Shown: positions 23,669-34,805, numbered from the stretch's first letter. The stretch is DNA of 64,000 nt from Morganella morganii (GCF_003996855.1 NZ_NRQY01000002.1:323685-387684), one strand, 5' to 3'. Translations and numbers: made by a program. The notes: generated from the sequence alone by a model not told the origin.

Positions 23669-24682
23669 TTACTGGCCTGAAGCCGGACGCAATGATGTCG
23701 GAGCCTTCATGTAACGGAAGAAATCCGTATCCGGGCTTAACACCATAATGTCGTTGCCACCGGGTTTGAAGCTTTGCTCATAAGCACGCAGGCTTCGGAT
23801 AAACGCATAGAAATCAGGGTCCTGACTGAATGCATCAGCAAACAATTTCGCGGCTTCCGCATCACCCGCACCACGCAGGGAGAGTGACTGGCGCTCCGCT
23901 TCGGCCAGGATTTCAGTACGGGTTTTATCCGCCACCGCACGAATCTTCATGGCTTCTTCCAGACCCTGTGAGCGGTGACGACGCGCCACTGCTTCACGTT
24001 CTGCACGCATACGCTGGAAGATAGCTTCGGAGACTTCCGCCGGCAGGTTAATCTGCTTGATACGGACGTCCACCACTTCGATACCTAACGCCGCCATACT
24101 GTTCGGATTCACCTGAGGCTGTACGCCTTTGGTTTCTTCCTGAACACGCGCTGCCGCATCGGCAATGGCGTTATCAGCATCAGTTGCCTGCGGATCGTTA
24201 CCGGAGCTCCCCTCGTTCAGTGCATTTTTGACTTCCGTCGTTAATGTACCGCGGGAATCCGTCACAATCTCTTTCACGCTCAGGCGACCGAACTCAGAAC
24301 GCAGACGGTCACTGAATTTACGTTTCAGCAGGTTTTCAGCCTGATTAATATTACCGCTGTTTGTCGCGAGATAATACAGGCTGAAATCACTAATCCGCCA
24401 TTTCAGGTAAGAATCGACGATCAGGTCTTTGTTTTCGTTTGTCAGGAAACGGTCAGCCTGGATATCCAGTGTCTGGATACGGGCAGGCAGCATTTTAACG
24501 GTTTCAATAAACGGCACTTTCAGATGCAGACCCGGCTCATAGACAATCGGTTTGTTCTCCGCATCACGCAGAACTTTACCAAACCGCAGCACAATACCGC
24601 GCTCGGTCTGCTGAACCGTAAAGACAGACGCATACAGAACGCCTAAAACCAGAATAACAATAACGGCTAAATACTTACGCAT
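23669..24682 (-). CDS. hflC: FtsH protease modulator HflC
   Basis: SPFH/prohibitin-family inner-membrane protein forming the HflKC cage around FtsH. It has 337 residues (334 in E. coli). The N-terminal membrane anchor is at about 4-22 (LAVIVILVLGVLYASVF). The SPFH domain has ERGIVLRFGKV, followed by a coiled-coil region with AERQSLSLRGAGDAEAAKLFADAF. The start lies 2 bases after the hflK stop, so the two are coupled. Confidence 0.97.
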   Translation of the reverse strand: MRKYLAVIVILVLGVLYASVFTVQQTERGIVLRFGKVLRDAENKPIVYEPGLHLKVPFIETVKMLPARIQTLDIQADRFLTNENKDLIVDSYLKWRISDFSLYYLATNSGNINQAENLLKRKFSDRLRSEFGRLSVKEIVTDSRGTLTTEVKNALNEGSSGNDPQATDADNAIADAAARVQEETKGVQPQVNPNSMAALGIEVVDVRIKQINLPAEVSEAIFQRMRAEREAVARRHRSQGLEEAMKIRAVADKTRTEILAEAERQSLSLRGAGDAEAAKLFADAFSQDPDFYAFIRSLRAYEQSFKPGGNDIMVLSPDTDFFRYMKAPTSLRPASGQ

Positions 24683-24684
24683 GA

Positions 24685-25962
24685 TTATTGTCTCCCTGTG
24701 CGTTCAGTGTTACCACGGATACCTGAATTGCTGAGATCATACGTGTTGTTGTATTCAGCGGGTACATTCGGATTCCGGGTGCTGTTTTGTGCCTGACGGC
24801 CTGACGGTGCCTGTGTTGCCGGAGCGGACGAAGACGAGGCAGCGGCTTTCGCCGGTGCAGTCTGAGAGGCTGCTCTCTGCTCACGCATAAGCTGATCCAG
24901 CGGCAGCACCATCATGCTGTTGCTTTTATCATTGGCAATCACTTTACGGGTATTGCTCAGCACACGTTCCATTGTCTCAATGTACAGACGTTCACGGGTG
25001 ATATCCGGTGCCGCACGGTATTCCGGCAGCATTTTCGAGAAGCTTGCCACTTCACCGCGTGCTTTCAGCACGATACTGGCTTTATAGGCCTGCGCGCTTT
25101 CGATCATACTTTGCGCATTACCTTTTGCCAGCGGCAGAACTTCGTTCGAGTAAGCTTCCGCTTCACGGATGGATTGCTGTTCGTTTTCACGCGCGGCAAT
25201 CACGTCATCAAACGAGGCCTGAACTTCAGCCGGCGGACGGGCTTCCTGAAAGTTGACGTCGACAATCGCTATCCCCATTTTATAAGGTCTGATTGTCTCT
25301 TCGAGAACTTTCTGGGTTTCGTTACGGACCACGGTACGGTTCGCCGTCAGGATTTTCTCCATGGTGAACTTACCGATAACCCCGCGCACCGCACTGTCCA
25401 TCGCCTGACGCAGACTGTTGCCCGGGTTGGTGACACTGAAGAGATACTCTTCCGGGTTCACAACCTGGAACTGGACGTTCATATTGACGCGGACGACGTT
25501 TTCGTCAGCCGTTAACATCATCCCGTTGGTCGCCAGATCCTGGACAGTCGCCACATCAACCGCGGTGACGCGATCAATAAATGTCGGTTTCCAGTTCAGA
25601 CCGGGCTGCACCACATGACTGAATTTACCGAAACGGGTAACCACACCGCGTTCCGTTTCTTTAATCGTATAGAAGCCGGTTGCGGCCCAGACAACAACAA
25701 CGGCAGCAATGGCGAGACTGATAATACGTCCGCCGGCGAACTGTACCGGAGGACGATTGCTCCCGCCGGACTGCCCGTTATTATTTCCGCCTTTACCGCC
25801 ACCCAGACCACCGAGTTTTCTGCTCATTTTCCGGAACAGATCGTCGAGATCAGATGCCCCACGGTTCCGGCCGCCTTTGTTACCGTCGGAGTTGCCGCCT
25901 TTATTGCTGCTCCCCCACGGGTCGCGGTCCTGTCCGTTATTACCGGGCTGATTCCACGCCAT
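24685..25962 (-). CDS. hflK: FtsH protease modulator HflK
   Basis: Partner of HflC in the FtsH-regulating membrane complex. It has 425 residues (419 in E. coli). The N-terminal tail (about 1-70) is rich in Gly and Asn. One membrane helix lies at about 79-97 (IISLAIAAVVVVWAATGFY). The SPFH domain has KETERGVVTRFGK. The extended C-terminal region is rich in Ala, Ser and Gln and ends ERTGRQ. The ATG at 25962 gives the conserved MAWNQPG start with GGAG upstream. A 21-codon open extension is rejected. Confidence 0.97.
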   Translation of the reverse strand: MAWNQPGNNGQDRDPWGSSNKGGNSDGNKGGRNRGASDLDDLFRKMSRKLGGLGGGKGGNNNGQSGGSNRPPVQFAGGRIISLAIAAVVVVWAATGFYTIKETERGVVTRFGKFSHVVQPGLNWKPTFIDRVTAVDVATVQDLATNGMMLTADENVVRVNMNVQFQVVNPEEYLFSVTNPGNSLRQAMDSAVRGVIGKFTMEKILTANRTVVRNETQKVLEETIRPYKMGIAIVDVNFQEARPPAEVQASFDDVIAARENEQQSIREAEAYSNEVLPLAKGNAQSMIESAQAYKASIVLKARGEVASFSKMLPEYRAAPDITRERLYIETMERVLSNTRKVIANDKSNSMMVLPLDQLMREQRAASQTAPAKAAASSSSAPATQAPSGRQAQNSTRNPNVPAEYNNTYDLSNSGIRGNTERTGRQ

Positions 25963-26048
25963 GCCTTCGCTCCACTCTTTTATGATCGGTTTTTCAGGGC
26001 TAAGAGCACAAAAACGCACTCTCAATCAATATATTACGCCGCTGATAA

Positions 26049-27329
26049 TCAGATAACGTAATCGGCTAACTGTTGTTCCTGCTTGCAAAGACGGCGCCAG
26101 TCAACAATGGGCAGTCTGATTTCAAGGCAAATCCGGCCATCATCATCAAGCCACTCGCGCTCAATCGCCTGAAGCTGATAAAAACGGCTGCGCAGACGAC
26201 CCTCCGACGGAGGCAGACACAATTCCAGGTGTGCGATCTCACCGGAAAGGCGTTCCGTCAGTGCCCGGAACAACAACGGGACCCCTGCTCCGGTCTGTGC
26301 TGAAAGCCAGACCCTGACCGGCAGGTTATCCTCATTTCTGTCGATACGCGATTCAAACCCGTCCAGCATATCGATTTTATTCATTACTGTCAGAACCGGA
26401 ATTTCATGTGCATCAATTTCTTCCAGAACTGTATTAACCGCATGAATATTTTCATCAACACGGTTATCCGCGGCATCCACCACATGAAGCAGCAGTGTCG
26501 CTTCGCGGGTTTCCAGCAGCGTGGCTTTAAATGCTGCCACCAGGTCATGCGGCAGATGGCGGATAAACCCGACCGTATCCGCCAGCACTACAGTGCCGAC
26601 ATCATCGACATCAATCCGCCGCAGGGTCGGGTCAAGTGTCGCAAATAACTGATCCGCCGCATAGACTTTCGCATCAGTTATGTGATTAAACAGACTGGAT
26701 TTCCCGGCGTTGGTGTAACCGACCAGAGACACCGTCGGAATATCCGCTTTACTTCGCGCCTGACGACCTTGTCCGCGCTGGCGTTCCACTTTTTCCAGAC
26801 GCCCTGAAATCTGTTTGATTTTATCCCGCAGCATCCGGCGGTCGGACTCAAGCTGAGTCTCACCCGGCCCCCGCAGACCAATCCCGCCTTTCTGGCGTTC
26901 AAGGTGCGTCCAGCCGCGGACCAGACGCGTGGAAAGATGGCGTAACTGCGCCAGTTCCACCTGTAATTTACCTTCATGTGTCCGTGCCCGCTGGGCGAAG
27001 ATATCGAGGATAACCCCGGTTCTGTCAACCACCCTGCACTGGCACAAACGCTCGAGGTTGCGTTCCTGCGCCGGACTCAGGGTATGGTTAAAAAGCACCA
27101 CATCGGCTTCACTGTTCATCACAGCATCGGCAATCTCTTCTGCTTTCCCTTCACCCGCAAAATATTTCGGGTGCGGGGCGCTGCGGCTGCCGGTCACTAT
27201 CTGAACGGGTGTCACGCCCGCAGATGTCACAAGGGATTCAAATTCACTGAGATCATCAGTGTTCTTATCCTGTGAGAAAAATAGGTGGACCAGTACGGCC
27301 CGTTCACCGCCTTCATACCTGTCAAACAA
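26049..27329 (-). CDS. hflX: Ribosome-associated GTPase HflX
   Basis: GTPase that splits stalled 70S ribosomes after heat stress. It has 426 residues as in E. coli. The N-terminal HflX domain has [22 protein letters not shown] sequence with family [14 protein letters not shown] and [14 protein letters not shown]. The linker has [12 protein letters not shown]. The G domain has G1 [13 protein letters not shown]3 DTVGFI and G4 NKIDML. In the miaA-hfq-hflX-hflK-hflC operon, 98 bases after hfq. Confidence 0.97.
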   Translation of the reverse strand: MFDRYEGGERAVLVHLFFSQDKNTDDLSEFESLVTSAGVTPVQIVTGSRSAPHPKYFAGEGKAEEIADAVMNSEADVVLFNHTLSPAQERNLERLCQCRVVDRTGVILDIFAQRARTHEGKLQVELAQLRHLSTRLVRGWTHLERQKGGIGLRGPGETQLESDRRMLRDKIKQISGRLEKVERQRGQGRQARSKADIPTVSLVGYTNAGKSSLFNHITDAKVYAADQLFATLDPTLRRIDVDDVGTVVLADTVGFIRHLPHDLVAAFKATLLETREATLLLHVVDAADNRVDENIHAVNTVLEEIDAHEIPVLTVMNKIDMLDGFESRIDRNEDNLPVRVWLSAQTGAGVPLLFRALTERLSGEIAHLELCLPPSEGRLRSRFYQLQAIEREWLDDDGRICLEIRLPIVDWRRLCKQEQQLADYVI

Positions 27330-27366
27330 CGGCAGAACCTCTCAGGCTGAGTGAAAAACACGCAGG

Positions 27367-27398
27367 AAAAAACACAGGTAAAGTCTCCCTACCTATGT
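27367..27398 (-). terminator. hfq terminator (likely leaky)
   Basis: On the minus strand a 9-bp stem with one G-U pair (27390-27398 with 27372-27380 region) followed by six T residues. Partial read-through to hflX would be expected from the conserved operon. Confidence 0.6.
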
Positions 27399-27427
27399 TT
27401 TCCCGCGATTGATAACTGCACACTGAC

Positions 27428-27733
27428 TTATTCAGCGCCATCAGTATCCTGTTGCGCACCACCGTTACCGGCTGACTGGTGGTAATTGTTGCTGCCGGTT
27501 CCCGGGTTTGCGCCACCGCTGTGGTGAGAAACCGGACGGGAAGGTACGACGGTAGAGATCGCGTGTTTGTAAACCATTTGGCTGACCGTGTTTTTCAGCA
27601 GAATAACAAACTGGTCGAATGATTCGATCTGACCCTGCAATTTAATACCGTTGACCAGATAAATAGAAACCGGAACCCTTTCGCGACGTAATGCGTTCAG
27701 GAACGGATCTTGCAAAGATTGCCCCTTAGCCAT
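27428..27733 (-). CDS. hfq: RNA chaperone Hfq
   Basis: Hexameric Sm-like RNA chaperone that pairs small RNAs, such as GlmZ encoded at 61736, with target mRNAs. It has 101 residues. It starts [20 protein letters not shown]. The Sm1 motif has [20 protein letters not shown] and Sm2 has [14 protein letters not shown]. The flexible C-terminal tail is rich in Gly, Asn and Gln. It follows miaA by 106 bases, the E. coli order. Confidence 0.99.
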   Translation of the reverse strand: MAKGQSLQDPFLNALRRERVPVSIYLVNGIKLQGQIESFDQFVILLKNTVSQMVYKHAISTVVPSRPVSHHSGGANPGTGSNNYHQSAGNGGAQQDTDGAE

Positions 27734-27839
27734 TCTGTATTTTCCTTATTTTGTTGTTTTTTAAATGAAACCCAAACTGGGTTCGAAAAATAACTACTCA
27801 AAACTTTCGTAACCCGTTAATTGTACACAATCAACGGCG

Positions 27840-28778
27840 CTATGCACGAAGAACCTGCATAACGGCTTTAAGAGATTGTTCAGGCTGTCCGCTGTCAAGC
27901 CAGTGAACGCCTTCCCAACCCCGCAACCACGTCAGTTGCCGCTTGGCAAGCTGGCGGGTGGCGCAAATGCCCCGATACACCATGTCATCATAACTGATTT
28001 CACCGGCCAGATATGACCACATCTGGCGGTAGCCGACACAACGGATCGACGGCAAATCCGGATGAAGATCCCCGCGCTGATAAAGCGCCCGGACTTCGTC
28101 CTCAAAACCGGCTTTCAGCATCATCTGAAAACGCATTTCAATTCGCTGATGCAATATTTTACGATCTGCCGGTGCAATGGCAAACTGATAAGCATTAAAG
28201 GGCAAATTCTCCCCTGCGGTTTCCGTCAGTTCTGTCATCGTTTTCCCGGAGATATAGTATACCTCCAGCGCCCGGCTGAGCCGCTGCGGATCATTCGGAT
28301 GGATTCGTGCCCCGGCGACGGGGTCAATCCGGCTCAGTTCGTCATGAAGAACCTGCCAGCCATCCTGTGCCGCCCGCGCCTCAATCTGCGCCCGGATTTC
28401 CGGGTCAGCGGACGGTAGCGGCGATAATCCTTCCAGTAACGCCTTGAAATACATCATGGTTCCGCCGGCCAGCAGCGGAATTTTTCCCTGCGCGGTGATA
28501 TCTGTCATCGCCGCCAGTGCATCACGGCGGAAATCGGCAGCGGAATAGGCCACTGACGGATCAAGAATATCAATCAGCCGGTGCGGGGCGAGCGCCAGTT
28601 CGGCAGCATCGGGCTTTGCGGTCCCGATATCCATCCCCTTGTAAATCAGTGCGGAATCCACACTGATAATTTCCACCGGAAGACGCTGACACAATTCAAT
28701 CGCCAGCGCGGTTTTTCCTGAAGCCGTCGGCCCCATCAGAAACAGGGCCGGGGGTTTATGATGATTCTGTTCACTCAT
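27840..28778 (-). CDS. miaA: tRNA dimethylallyltransferase MiaA
   Basis: Adds the isopentenyl group to A37 of tRNAs that read UNN codons, the first step to ms2i6A. It has 312 residues. The P-loop GPTASGKT is at 16-23. [16 protein letters not shown] and [15 protein letters not shown] are family motifs. The ATG at 28778 overlaps the end of mutL by 8 bases, and the frame is open 5 codons further. Confidence 0.97.
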   Translation of the reverse strand: MSEQNHHKPPALFLMGPTASGKTALAIELCQRLPVEIISVDSALIYKGMDIGTAKPDAAELALAPHRLIDILDPSVAYSAADFRRDALAAMTDITAQGKIPLLAGGTMMYFKALLEGLSPLPSADPEIRAQIEARAAQDGWQVLHDELSRIDPVAGARIHPNDPQRLSRALEVYYISGKTMTELTETAGENLPFNAYQFAIAPADRKILHQRIEMRFQMMLKAGFEDEVRALYQRGDLHPDLPSIRCVGYRQMWSYLAGEISYDDMVYRGICATRQLAKRQLTWLRGWEGVHWLDSGQPEQSLKAVMQVLRA

Positions 28779-30669
28779 GACGTAATGCTGCAACGACCTC
28801 AGTTAAATCAATTAATTGCAATAAATCTGCCGGCGGCCTGCGCACCAGTTCCGGGCACAGCCGCTCTACATCTGCCAGCAGTTGCACCGCCTGCGCTTTG
28901 CTCTGAACCGGCAGTTCACTGACCAGCATATCAGCCAGCCGCGCCGCAATGGCTTTTTCACCTGCATCCGGATTATCAGCCAGAAAATTCAGTAACTCAG
29001 GGATAAGGTGCGGTAAATTTTGCTGACGAAGCGGTAACGATACCGTACGAATCGTCGCTTTTCCACGGGAAACTGAGCCTTCTATGCCGAAAGTACGCAA
29101 TACCCCGGCAAACCGCGCAAATGTCTCACACTCCTGTGCGTTTAACACCATCTGAAGCGGGATCATCAGCGGCTGGGATTTCAGTCCCTGCTCTCCCGGA
29201 ACCAGTTGCTGACAACGCAGATAATGTGATGCTTTGCTGAGGGAAAACAGTGCAATACCGGCGTCTGTCTCAATTAACGCATAACACGGCGGATAAAGCG
29301 TAAGGATTTTACCAAAACTTACACGCTCACTTTTTTCCGCCACCGGCTCGCTTGCGGTGCTGATCCGGTTTTCTGACAGAAAAGTACTTTTTTCCGGAAA
29401 CAGCTGCGGCCGGTTTTCCGCCGGTGTCTGCATCAGTGACTGATATATTCCGGCTTCTTTCGGGCTGTATACGGGTTTCTCCGCAGGATATGCCGGTTTT
29501 CCGCTGCTGCGGCTGCTGTAAGACCCGGCACCGGCAGACTCTTCCCGGCGCGGTGGCGGAGTGAGCACTTCCTCACGCTCAAAAATATTTTTACCGGCAG
29601 CGGCGCGGTTTTCGGGCACATGCTGTGTCTGCGGCGCTGACGGGTCTGATTCAAACAGGGAAACCGGCTGCTCATGCTGTTTCAGCACACTGAGCACCGC
29701 CTGATAAATAAAGTCATGTACCAGCCGCGCCTGATGGAAACGCACTTCATGTTTGGCCGGATGAACATTCACATCCACCTGACGCGGATCAATGGTCAGA
29801 TAAAGAACATAGGCCGGTTGCTGATCGCTGCTCAGCCGGTCTTCATACGCCTGACGGATGGCGTGGTTGATCAGGCGGTCACGCATCATGCGCCCGTTAA
29901 CATAACAATACTGTAAATCAGCCGGGCCGTTGTAATCCGCCGGTGAAGCCACCCAGCCGCGGATCGCCAGCCCCTCATGAGACCAGGTCACTGCCAGCGC
30001 CTGCTGCATAAAAGCAGTACCGCAGATAGCCCCCAGGCGGCGCTCCTGCTGATCTTCCGCTTTTACCGGGCGGTACTGGCGCATCAGTTTGCCATTATGG
30101 GTAAGGTTAATTGCCACATCAAAACGGGACAGCGCGATACGCCGCACCACTTCATCAATATGGCCGAACTCGGTTTTTTCGGTACGCAGGAATTTCCGGC
30201 GAGCCGGGGTATTAAAAAAGAGATCCAGCACTTCCACGGTACTGCCCGCCGGATGTGCCGCCGGTTTCAGCGTCACATCCATTTCACGCCCTTCTGCATA
30301 TGCCTGCCAGGCTTCGTTCTGCTCACGGGTGCGGGAAGTAAAGGTCAGGCGGGATACCGAACTGATACTGGCGAGCGCCTCACCGCGGAACCCCATGCTC
30401 ATGATGGCTTCGAGATCATCGAGTGTGGCGATTTTACTGGTGGCGTGACGCGCCAGCGCCAGCGCCAGCTCGTCTTTGGCAATACCGCAGCCGTTATCAC
30501 GAATGCGGATCAGCTTTTCACCACCGCGCTCAATATCAATATCAATACGGGTGGCACCGGCGTCCAGGCTGTTTTCCACCAGTTCTTTCACCACCGATGC
30601 CGGGCGCTCAACCACTTCGCCTGCGGCTATCTGGTTTGCCAGCTGCGGCGGTAAAATCCGGATCGCCAT
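28771..30669 (-). CDS. mutL: DNA mismatch repair protein MutL
   Basis: GHKL ATPase that links MutS mismatch recognition to MutH and UvrD. It has 632 residues (615 in E. coli). The N-terminal ATPase (about 1-330) has motifs [23 protein letters not shown] and GFRGEAL. A linker (about 330-440) is rich in Pro, Ser and Glu and is the least conserved part. The C-terminal dimerisation domain follows. There is no DQHA(X)2E(X)4E endonuclease motif, as expected in a MutH-containing lineage. It is 19 bases after amiB. Confidence 0.97.
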   Translation of the reverse strand: MAIRILPPQLANQIAAGEVVERPASVVKELVENSLDAGATRIDIDIERGGEKLIRIRDNGCGIAKDELALALARHATSKIATLDDLEAIMSMGFRGEALASISSVSRLTFTSRTREQNEAWQAYAEGREMDVTLKPAAHPAGSTVEVLDLFFNTPARRKFLRTEKTEFGHIDEVVRRIALSRFDVAINLTHNGKLMRQYRPVKAEDQQERRLGAICGTAFMQQALAVTWSHEGLAIRGWVASPADYNGPADLQYCYVNGRMMRDRLINHAIRQAYEDRLSSDQQPAYVLYLTIDPRQVDVNVHPAKHEVRFHQARLVHDFIYQAVLSVLKQHEQPVSLFESDPSAPQTQHVPENRAAAGKNIFEREEVLTPPPRREESAGAGSYSSRSSGKPAYPAEKPVYSPKEAGIYQSLMQTPAENRPQLFPEKSTFLSENRISTASEPVAEKSERVSFGKILTLYPPCYALIETDAGIALFSLSKASHYLRCQQLVPGEQGLKSQPLMIPLQMVLNAQECETFARFAGVLRTFGIEGSVSRGKATIRTVSLPLRQQNLPHLIPELLNFLADNPDAGEKAIAARLADMLVSELPVQSKAQAVQLLADVERLCPELVRRPPADLLQLIDLTEVVAALRHE

Positions 30670-30688
30670 AATTGCCCCCGTTCTCCTG

Positions 30689-31981
30689 TTATTTGGACGG
30701 TGCTGCCTGTAACGGATTCGCGGTGAAATATGCGCGTAACCCGCCGTGAATGGCAGCAGCCACCTGTTCCTGGTAAGTATCAGACCCTAACAGCTGCTCT
30801 TCAGTGCTGTTACTGATAAAGCCGGTTTCCACCAGGATAGACGGAATATCCGGCGAGCGCAGCACGCCGAGGCTCGCGTGCTCAGGCGTGCCTTTGTGAA
30901 CTTTGCCTATCTTGCGCAGCTGACGGATAACGTCCTGTGCCACGGCATAACCGACACGCTGAGAGTTACCGAACTGGAGATCCAGCACCGCCTGGCTGAG
31001 ATACGGATCTGCGCCGTTCGCCAGCGCATCACCTGCACCGCCGAGCAGCTCGGATTGTTTCTCACTCTGTTCCAGCCAGTTACCTAATTCGTTATTTGCC
31101 CGCCGGTTAGAGAGCACCCAAACCGATGAACCGGTCGCGGTACGGTTTGGTGCGGAGTCCGCATGGATGGATACCAGCATATTGGCACCGAATTTGCGTG
31201 CCACTTCGGAGCGTCCGGCAACGGAGATAAAATAATCGCCGTCACGGGTCAGAACCGGTTTAAACATCGGGTCATCTTTCAGACGTTTTTCAAGCTTACG
31301 GGCGATACTGATAGTGACGTTTTTCTCTTTCAGTCCGTTCTGACCGATGGCGCCGGGATCTTTCCCGCCGTGACCGGCATCAATCGCCACCACCACCTGA
31401 CGGCTGTTTTTCGGCAGTTTACCTGTCGGTACCACCGGAATTTTTGCCTGAGCAGGGGCAACGGCCGGGGTTGCTGCTGCCGGAGCCGTATTGCTGCTGT
31501 TCATCCGCAGCGGTTTGCCGGTTGTGGTTGTTACCGGCTGTGCGGCAGCTACCGGAGCGGCGGTGTAACTGTTTTTACCTGTCAGCGTAACAGTCAGCCC
31601 GCTGTTATCCGCAGAATCACGGAAACTGCTCTTTTCCGCCAGTTCCAGCACAATACGCTGATGCTGAGCATCCGGCGCGCGGCTCTCTCTGACCACTTTA
31701 ATCAGCCCGTTATTCAGATTAACCGGCAGGCCGGTAATTTTCTGCGGCTGGCGGATGTCAATGACCAGACGCTCCGGGTCGTGCAGCGGAAACAGTTTAT
31801 ATTGCGGTTTGCCGTCAAAACTGAGCTGTAACGTGCCCTGAGAGCCGTTGTTGCTCACATTGATGCCCGTCAGGGATGCGGCGTGACCGGCTGTACTGAA
31901 CAGCAGGCTCACGCAGAAAAACAGCGCCGTCAGCCATGAAATGGCGGCCACATCAGATTTCCGTGTCAGATATGCATTCAT
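30689..31981 (-). CDS. amiB: N-acetylmuramoyl-L-alanine amidase AmiB
   Basis: Periplasmic zinc amidase that splits septal peptidoglycan, activated by EnvC in E. coli. It has 430 residues. A signal peptide spans about 1-34 (hydrophobic [15 protein letters not shown], cleavage after AGHA). An AMIN domain covers about 36-135. The linker is rich in Ala, Pro and Thr. The Amidase_3 domain covers about 195-420 with zinc and catalytic motifs [24 protein letters not shown] and VETGFISN. Between tsaE and mutL, in E. coli order. Confidence 0.96.
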   Translation of the reverse strand: MNAYLTRKSDVAAISWLTALFFCVSLLFSTAGHAASLTGINVSNNGSQGTLQLSFDGKPQYKLFPLHDPERLVIDIRQPQKITGLPVNLNNGLIKVVRESRAPDAQHQRIVLELAEKSSFRDSADNSGLTVTLTGKNSYTAAPVAAAQPVTTTTGKPLRMNSSNTAPAAATPAVAPAQAKIPVVPTGKLPKNSRQVVVAIDAGHGGKDPGAIGQNGLKEKNVTISIARKLEKRLKDDPMFKPVLTRDGDYFISVAGRSEVARKFGANMLVSIHADSAPNRTATGSSVWVLSNRRANNELGNWLEQSEKQSELLGGAGDALANGADPYLSQAVLDLQFGNSQRVGYAVAQDVIRQLRKIGKVHKGTPEHASLGVLRSPDIPSILVETGFISNSTEEQLLGSDTYQEQVAAAIHGGLRAYFTANPLQAAPSK

Positions 31982-31994
31982 TATCGGTAATTCC

Positions 31995-32459
31995 TCACAT
32001 CTCCGCTAACTTATCCAGGAGTTCTTCACCATAAGGCGAACGGGCGGTAAAACGCGCTTCCCGTCCTTCCCCATCATACCGTAAGTGCAATTCCAAATCT
32101 GCATCCGGCAGAAAACCGGCTCCTTTTTGCGGCCATTCGACCAGACAGACGGTGTTTTCCCCGAAATAATCGCGGATACCCATAAATTCCAGTTCTTCCG
32201 GATCGGCCAGACGGTACAGGTCAAAGTGATAGACAGGGCGCGGTGAGAGCTCGTACGGCTCAACCAGAGTGTAAGTCGGGCTTTTCACATGCCCCGGATG
32301 CCCCAGCGCCTGAAGGAAGCCGCGGCTGAAAGTGGTTTTTCCGGCGCCCAGATCGCCGAAAAGATGCAGGACAAATCCGCGCTGGCTCTGCTGTGCCAGT
32401 GCACGGCCGAGCGCGACGGTGGCAGCTTCATCTGCCAGCGTAAACAGACGTTCTTTCAT
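31995..32459 (-). CDS. tsaE: tRNA threonylcarbamoyladenosine biosynthesis ATPase TsaE
   Basis: ATPase that works with TsaB, TsaC and TsaD to make t6A37 in tRNAs that read ANN codons. It has 154 residues from the ATG at 32459 (153 in E. coli). The P-loop GDLGAGKT is at 35-42. [11 protein letters not shown] and [20 protein letters not shown] are family hallmarks. A GTG five codons upstream could also start. E. coli has nnr between tsaE and queG. Here tsaE and queG face each other directly. Confidence 0.95.
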   Translation of the reverse strand: MKERLFTLADEAATVALGRALAQQSQRGFVLHLFGDLGAGKTTFSRGFLQALGHPGHVKSPTYTLVEPYELSPRPVYHFDLYRLADPEELEFMGIRDYFGENTVCLVEWPQKGAGFLPDADLELHLRYDGEGREARFTARSPYGEELLDKLAEM

Positions 32460-32652
32460 TCTCGTTGTCGTCACAGGTTATTTTATTGAAATAATTGAGC
32501 GTGTAATCCGTTAAACATACCACATTCCGGCGATATACCTGTATAACGGCGTGCGAAAAAACGACAATAATGCGCAGTTTTTGTGCCGGACACTCTGTGA
32601 TAAACTCCGCACCATTCACCATCACACCTGCAATGTAAGTAAACACTCACTA

Positions 32653-33810
32653 ATGAGCACTGACTCCGCATTACATCAGCTTGCCGCCCGGATAAAACAA
32701 TGGGGACACGAACTCGGCTTTCAGCAGATCGGTATCTGCGATACTGATCTCAGCGCGGAAGAGCCGAAGTTACAGGCGTGGCTGAATGCGGGCTATCAGG
32801 GAGAGATGGACTGGATGGCGCGCCACGGCATGATGCGCGCGCGCCCTCATGAACTGCTTCCGGGCACGCTGCGGGTGATCAGTGTGCGGATAAACTACCT
32901 TCCGGCCAAAGCCGCGTTTGCCGCTGTGCTGCAAAACCCGGAACAGGGTTATATCAGCCGTTATGCGCTGGGGCGTGATTATCACAAGCTTCTGCGCCAG
33001 CGCCTGAAGCAGCTTGGAGAGCGGATTCAGGCTGAGTGTAATGAACTCGCCCCGGGAAATACCCTCAGTTACCGCCCGTTTGTCGACTCCGCACCGGTAC
33101 TGGAACGCCCGCTGGCAGCCAAAGCCGGTCTTGGTTGGGTTGGTAAGCACTCACTTATTTTAAACCGTGAAGCCGGTTCCTGGTTTTTCCTCGGCGAACT
33201 GCATATCAACCTGCCGCTGCCGGTTGATATGCCTGCTGAAGAGCAGTGCGGCCGCTGTGTCGCCTGCATGACCACCTGCCCGACTCAGGCGATTGTCGCG
33301 CCTTACACCGTGGATGCGCGGCGCTGCATCTCCTATCTCACCATTGAACTGGAGGGAGCAATCCCCGAAGAGTTCCGCCCGCTGATGGGAAACCGCATTT
33401 ACGGCTGTGATGACTGTCAGCTTATCTGTCCGTGGAACCGCTTTTCACAACTGACGGACGAGACGGATTTCTCTCCGCGCAGGCGCCTGCATACACCGGA
33501 ACTGCTGGATTTATTCGCCTGGGATGAAGCCACTTTCCTGCGGGTGACAGAAGGCTCGGCTATCCGGCGTATAGGGTATCTGCGCTGGCTGAGAAATATC
33601 AGTGTCGCTCTCGGAAACGCGCCGTATGAAGACAACATTATTATCGCGCTGACAGAAAAAACCGGGCTGGCTGACTGGCTTGATGAGCATATCCGCTGGG
33701 CAATTGCCCGCCAGTATGCCAAAAGAGATGAATCGCGTATCGAAATACAGACTTCACAGCAAAAACGGCTGATTCGCGCCATTTCCAAAGGTTTACCCCG
33801 TGATGCCTGA
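32653..33810 (+). CDS. queG: Epoxyqueuosine reductase QueG
   Basis: Cobalamin- and iron-sulfur-dependent enzyme that makes queuosine from epoxyqueuosine in tRNA. It has 385 residues (379 in E. coli). Two 4Fe-4S clusters are marked by C199, C202, C205 and C209 (CGRCVACMTTCP) and by C252, C255 and C259 with C225 (GCDDCQLICPWN). A C-terminal HEAT-like region follows. A 34-codon open extension upstream has no ribosome site. The ATG at 32653 is chosen for homology. Confidence 0.96.
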   Translation: MSTDSALHQLAARIKQWGHELGFQQIGICDTDLSAEEPKLQAWLNAGYQGEMDWMARHGMMRARPHELLPGTLRVISVRINYLPAKAAFAAVLQNPEQGYISRYALGRDYHKLLRQRLKQLGERIQAECNELAPGNTLSYRPFVDSAPVLERPLAAKAGLGWVGKHSLILNREAGSWFFLGELHINLPLPVDMPAEEQCGRCVACMTTCPTQAIVAPYTVDARRCISYLTIELEGAIPEEFRPLMGNRIYGCDDCQLICPWNRFSQLTDETDFSPRRRLHTPELLDLFAWDEATFLRVTEGSAIRRIGYLRWLRNISVALGNAPYEDNIIIALTEKTGLADWLDEHIRWAIARQYAKRDESRIEIQTSQQKRLIRAISKGLPRDA

Positions 33811-33833
33811 TCCTGCCTGATAATCCCGTTAAG

Positions 33834-34092
33834 TTATCCACAATGATCAGTGTTGTGAATAATATAAAAAAACCTTGCCTATCAATGTGAAGAAAAAATA
33901 CAAGAGAGCCGTCACACAATTCGCATAAATTAAATTAACATATAAATATCAATATATTAAATATGCCTTCTTTCGATATTTAGCGGAATTTTGTGATTCA
34001 GCCGACAAAACCGGCCTGTGGATAACTCTGTGCAGAAAAGTGTGTCAGAACACCCGGGATGTGAACAACATGCCCCGCAGCACTGTGGATAA
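33834..34092. promoter_or_regulatory. datA: datA-like DnaA-box cluster
   Basis: A gene-free segment between queG and the tRNA-Gly operon with three exact DnaA boxes TTATCCACA at 33834-33842 (plus), 34017-34025 (minus) and 34084-34092 (minus), and one TTATTCACA at 33854-33862 (minus). A near match, TTGTTCACA, is at 34060-34068 (minus). An exact IHF site lies between the second and third boxes. E. coli datA lies in the same interval, has DnaA boxes around an IHF site, and promotes DnaA-ATP hydrolysis. The assignment rests on location and architecture. Confidence 0.75.
33947..33959 (+). promoter_or_regulatory. IHF site inside the datA-like locus
   Basis: TATCAATATATTA matches the consensus WATCAA-N4-TTR exactly, in an AT-rich stretch. 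It lies 84 bases after the second DnaA box and 57 bases before the third. In E. coli datA an IHF site between boxes 2 and 3 is needed for function. Confidence 0.7.
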
Positions 34093-34507
34093 AAAATGAC
34101 ATCCGGACAAAAAAATTGCCCCGGTTTGGCTTAATCACCCCATGAAAGATGATGAAAAGCAGAAACTGATATAAAGATAGTCCGGAAGATGCCGGTGGTA
34201 ATCTTTTACTGCCTGAATAATCACCGCTGGTGATCGTTCATCTGCCCTTTGTCAGAGAGGGCGCAAATTCTATTTCACCACGCCGGGATTAGCAAGACTT
34301 TTCCCCGTACTTACGAAAAAAAACGAACTAACAGATTAAATTATCAGCAAAAATTCAGTATGTCCGGTTTCATGCTGCCTATACCTTGATTGATGCTTAT
34401 TTGCACCACACAACAATTTTCCCGGGATAACCGGCAACATAAAACAACAAGAGGAATATTCAGAATAATAATACTTCAGGGGGAGATAATAAAAGAAATG
34501 AAGAAAT
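34093..34507. other. Spacer between datA-like boxes and tRNA-Gly genes
   Basis: 415 bases downstream of the tRNA-Gly operon (in its direction of transcription) and before the DnaA boxes. I see no ORF with a ribosome site and no strong hairpin-plus-T-run terminator for the tRNAs. Only a weak short stem with seven T residues near 34109-34125 (minus) is present. Read-through from the tRNA genes towards the DnaA boxes is therefore possible. Confidence 0.45.
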
Positions 34508-34583
<76 letters not shown>

Positions 34584-34617
34584 GTCGCAACCGGTATATA
34601 CCTGACAATCTGAAAAT

Positions 34618-34693
<76 letters not shown>

Positions 34694-34729
34694 ATCACAA
34701 CCGGTATATTACCTGACAATCTGCAAAAT

Positions 34730-34805
<76 letters not shown>

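Noticed and set aside
29977..30654. 225-codon plus-strand ORF opposite mutL
   Set aside because: Antisense to a well-conserved gene, His/Gln-rich translation without recognisable domains.
33834..34092. oriC for the DnaA-box cluster
   Set aside because: Few GATC sites, no GATCT-type 13-mer repeats, and flanking genes are not mnmG/mioC. Position beside tRNA-Gly genes fits datA instead.
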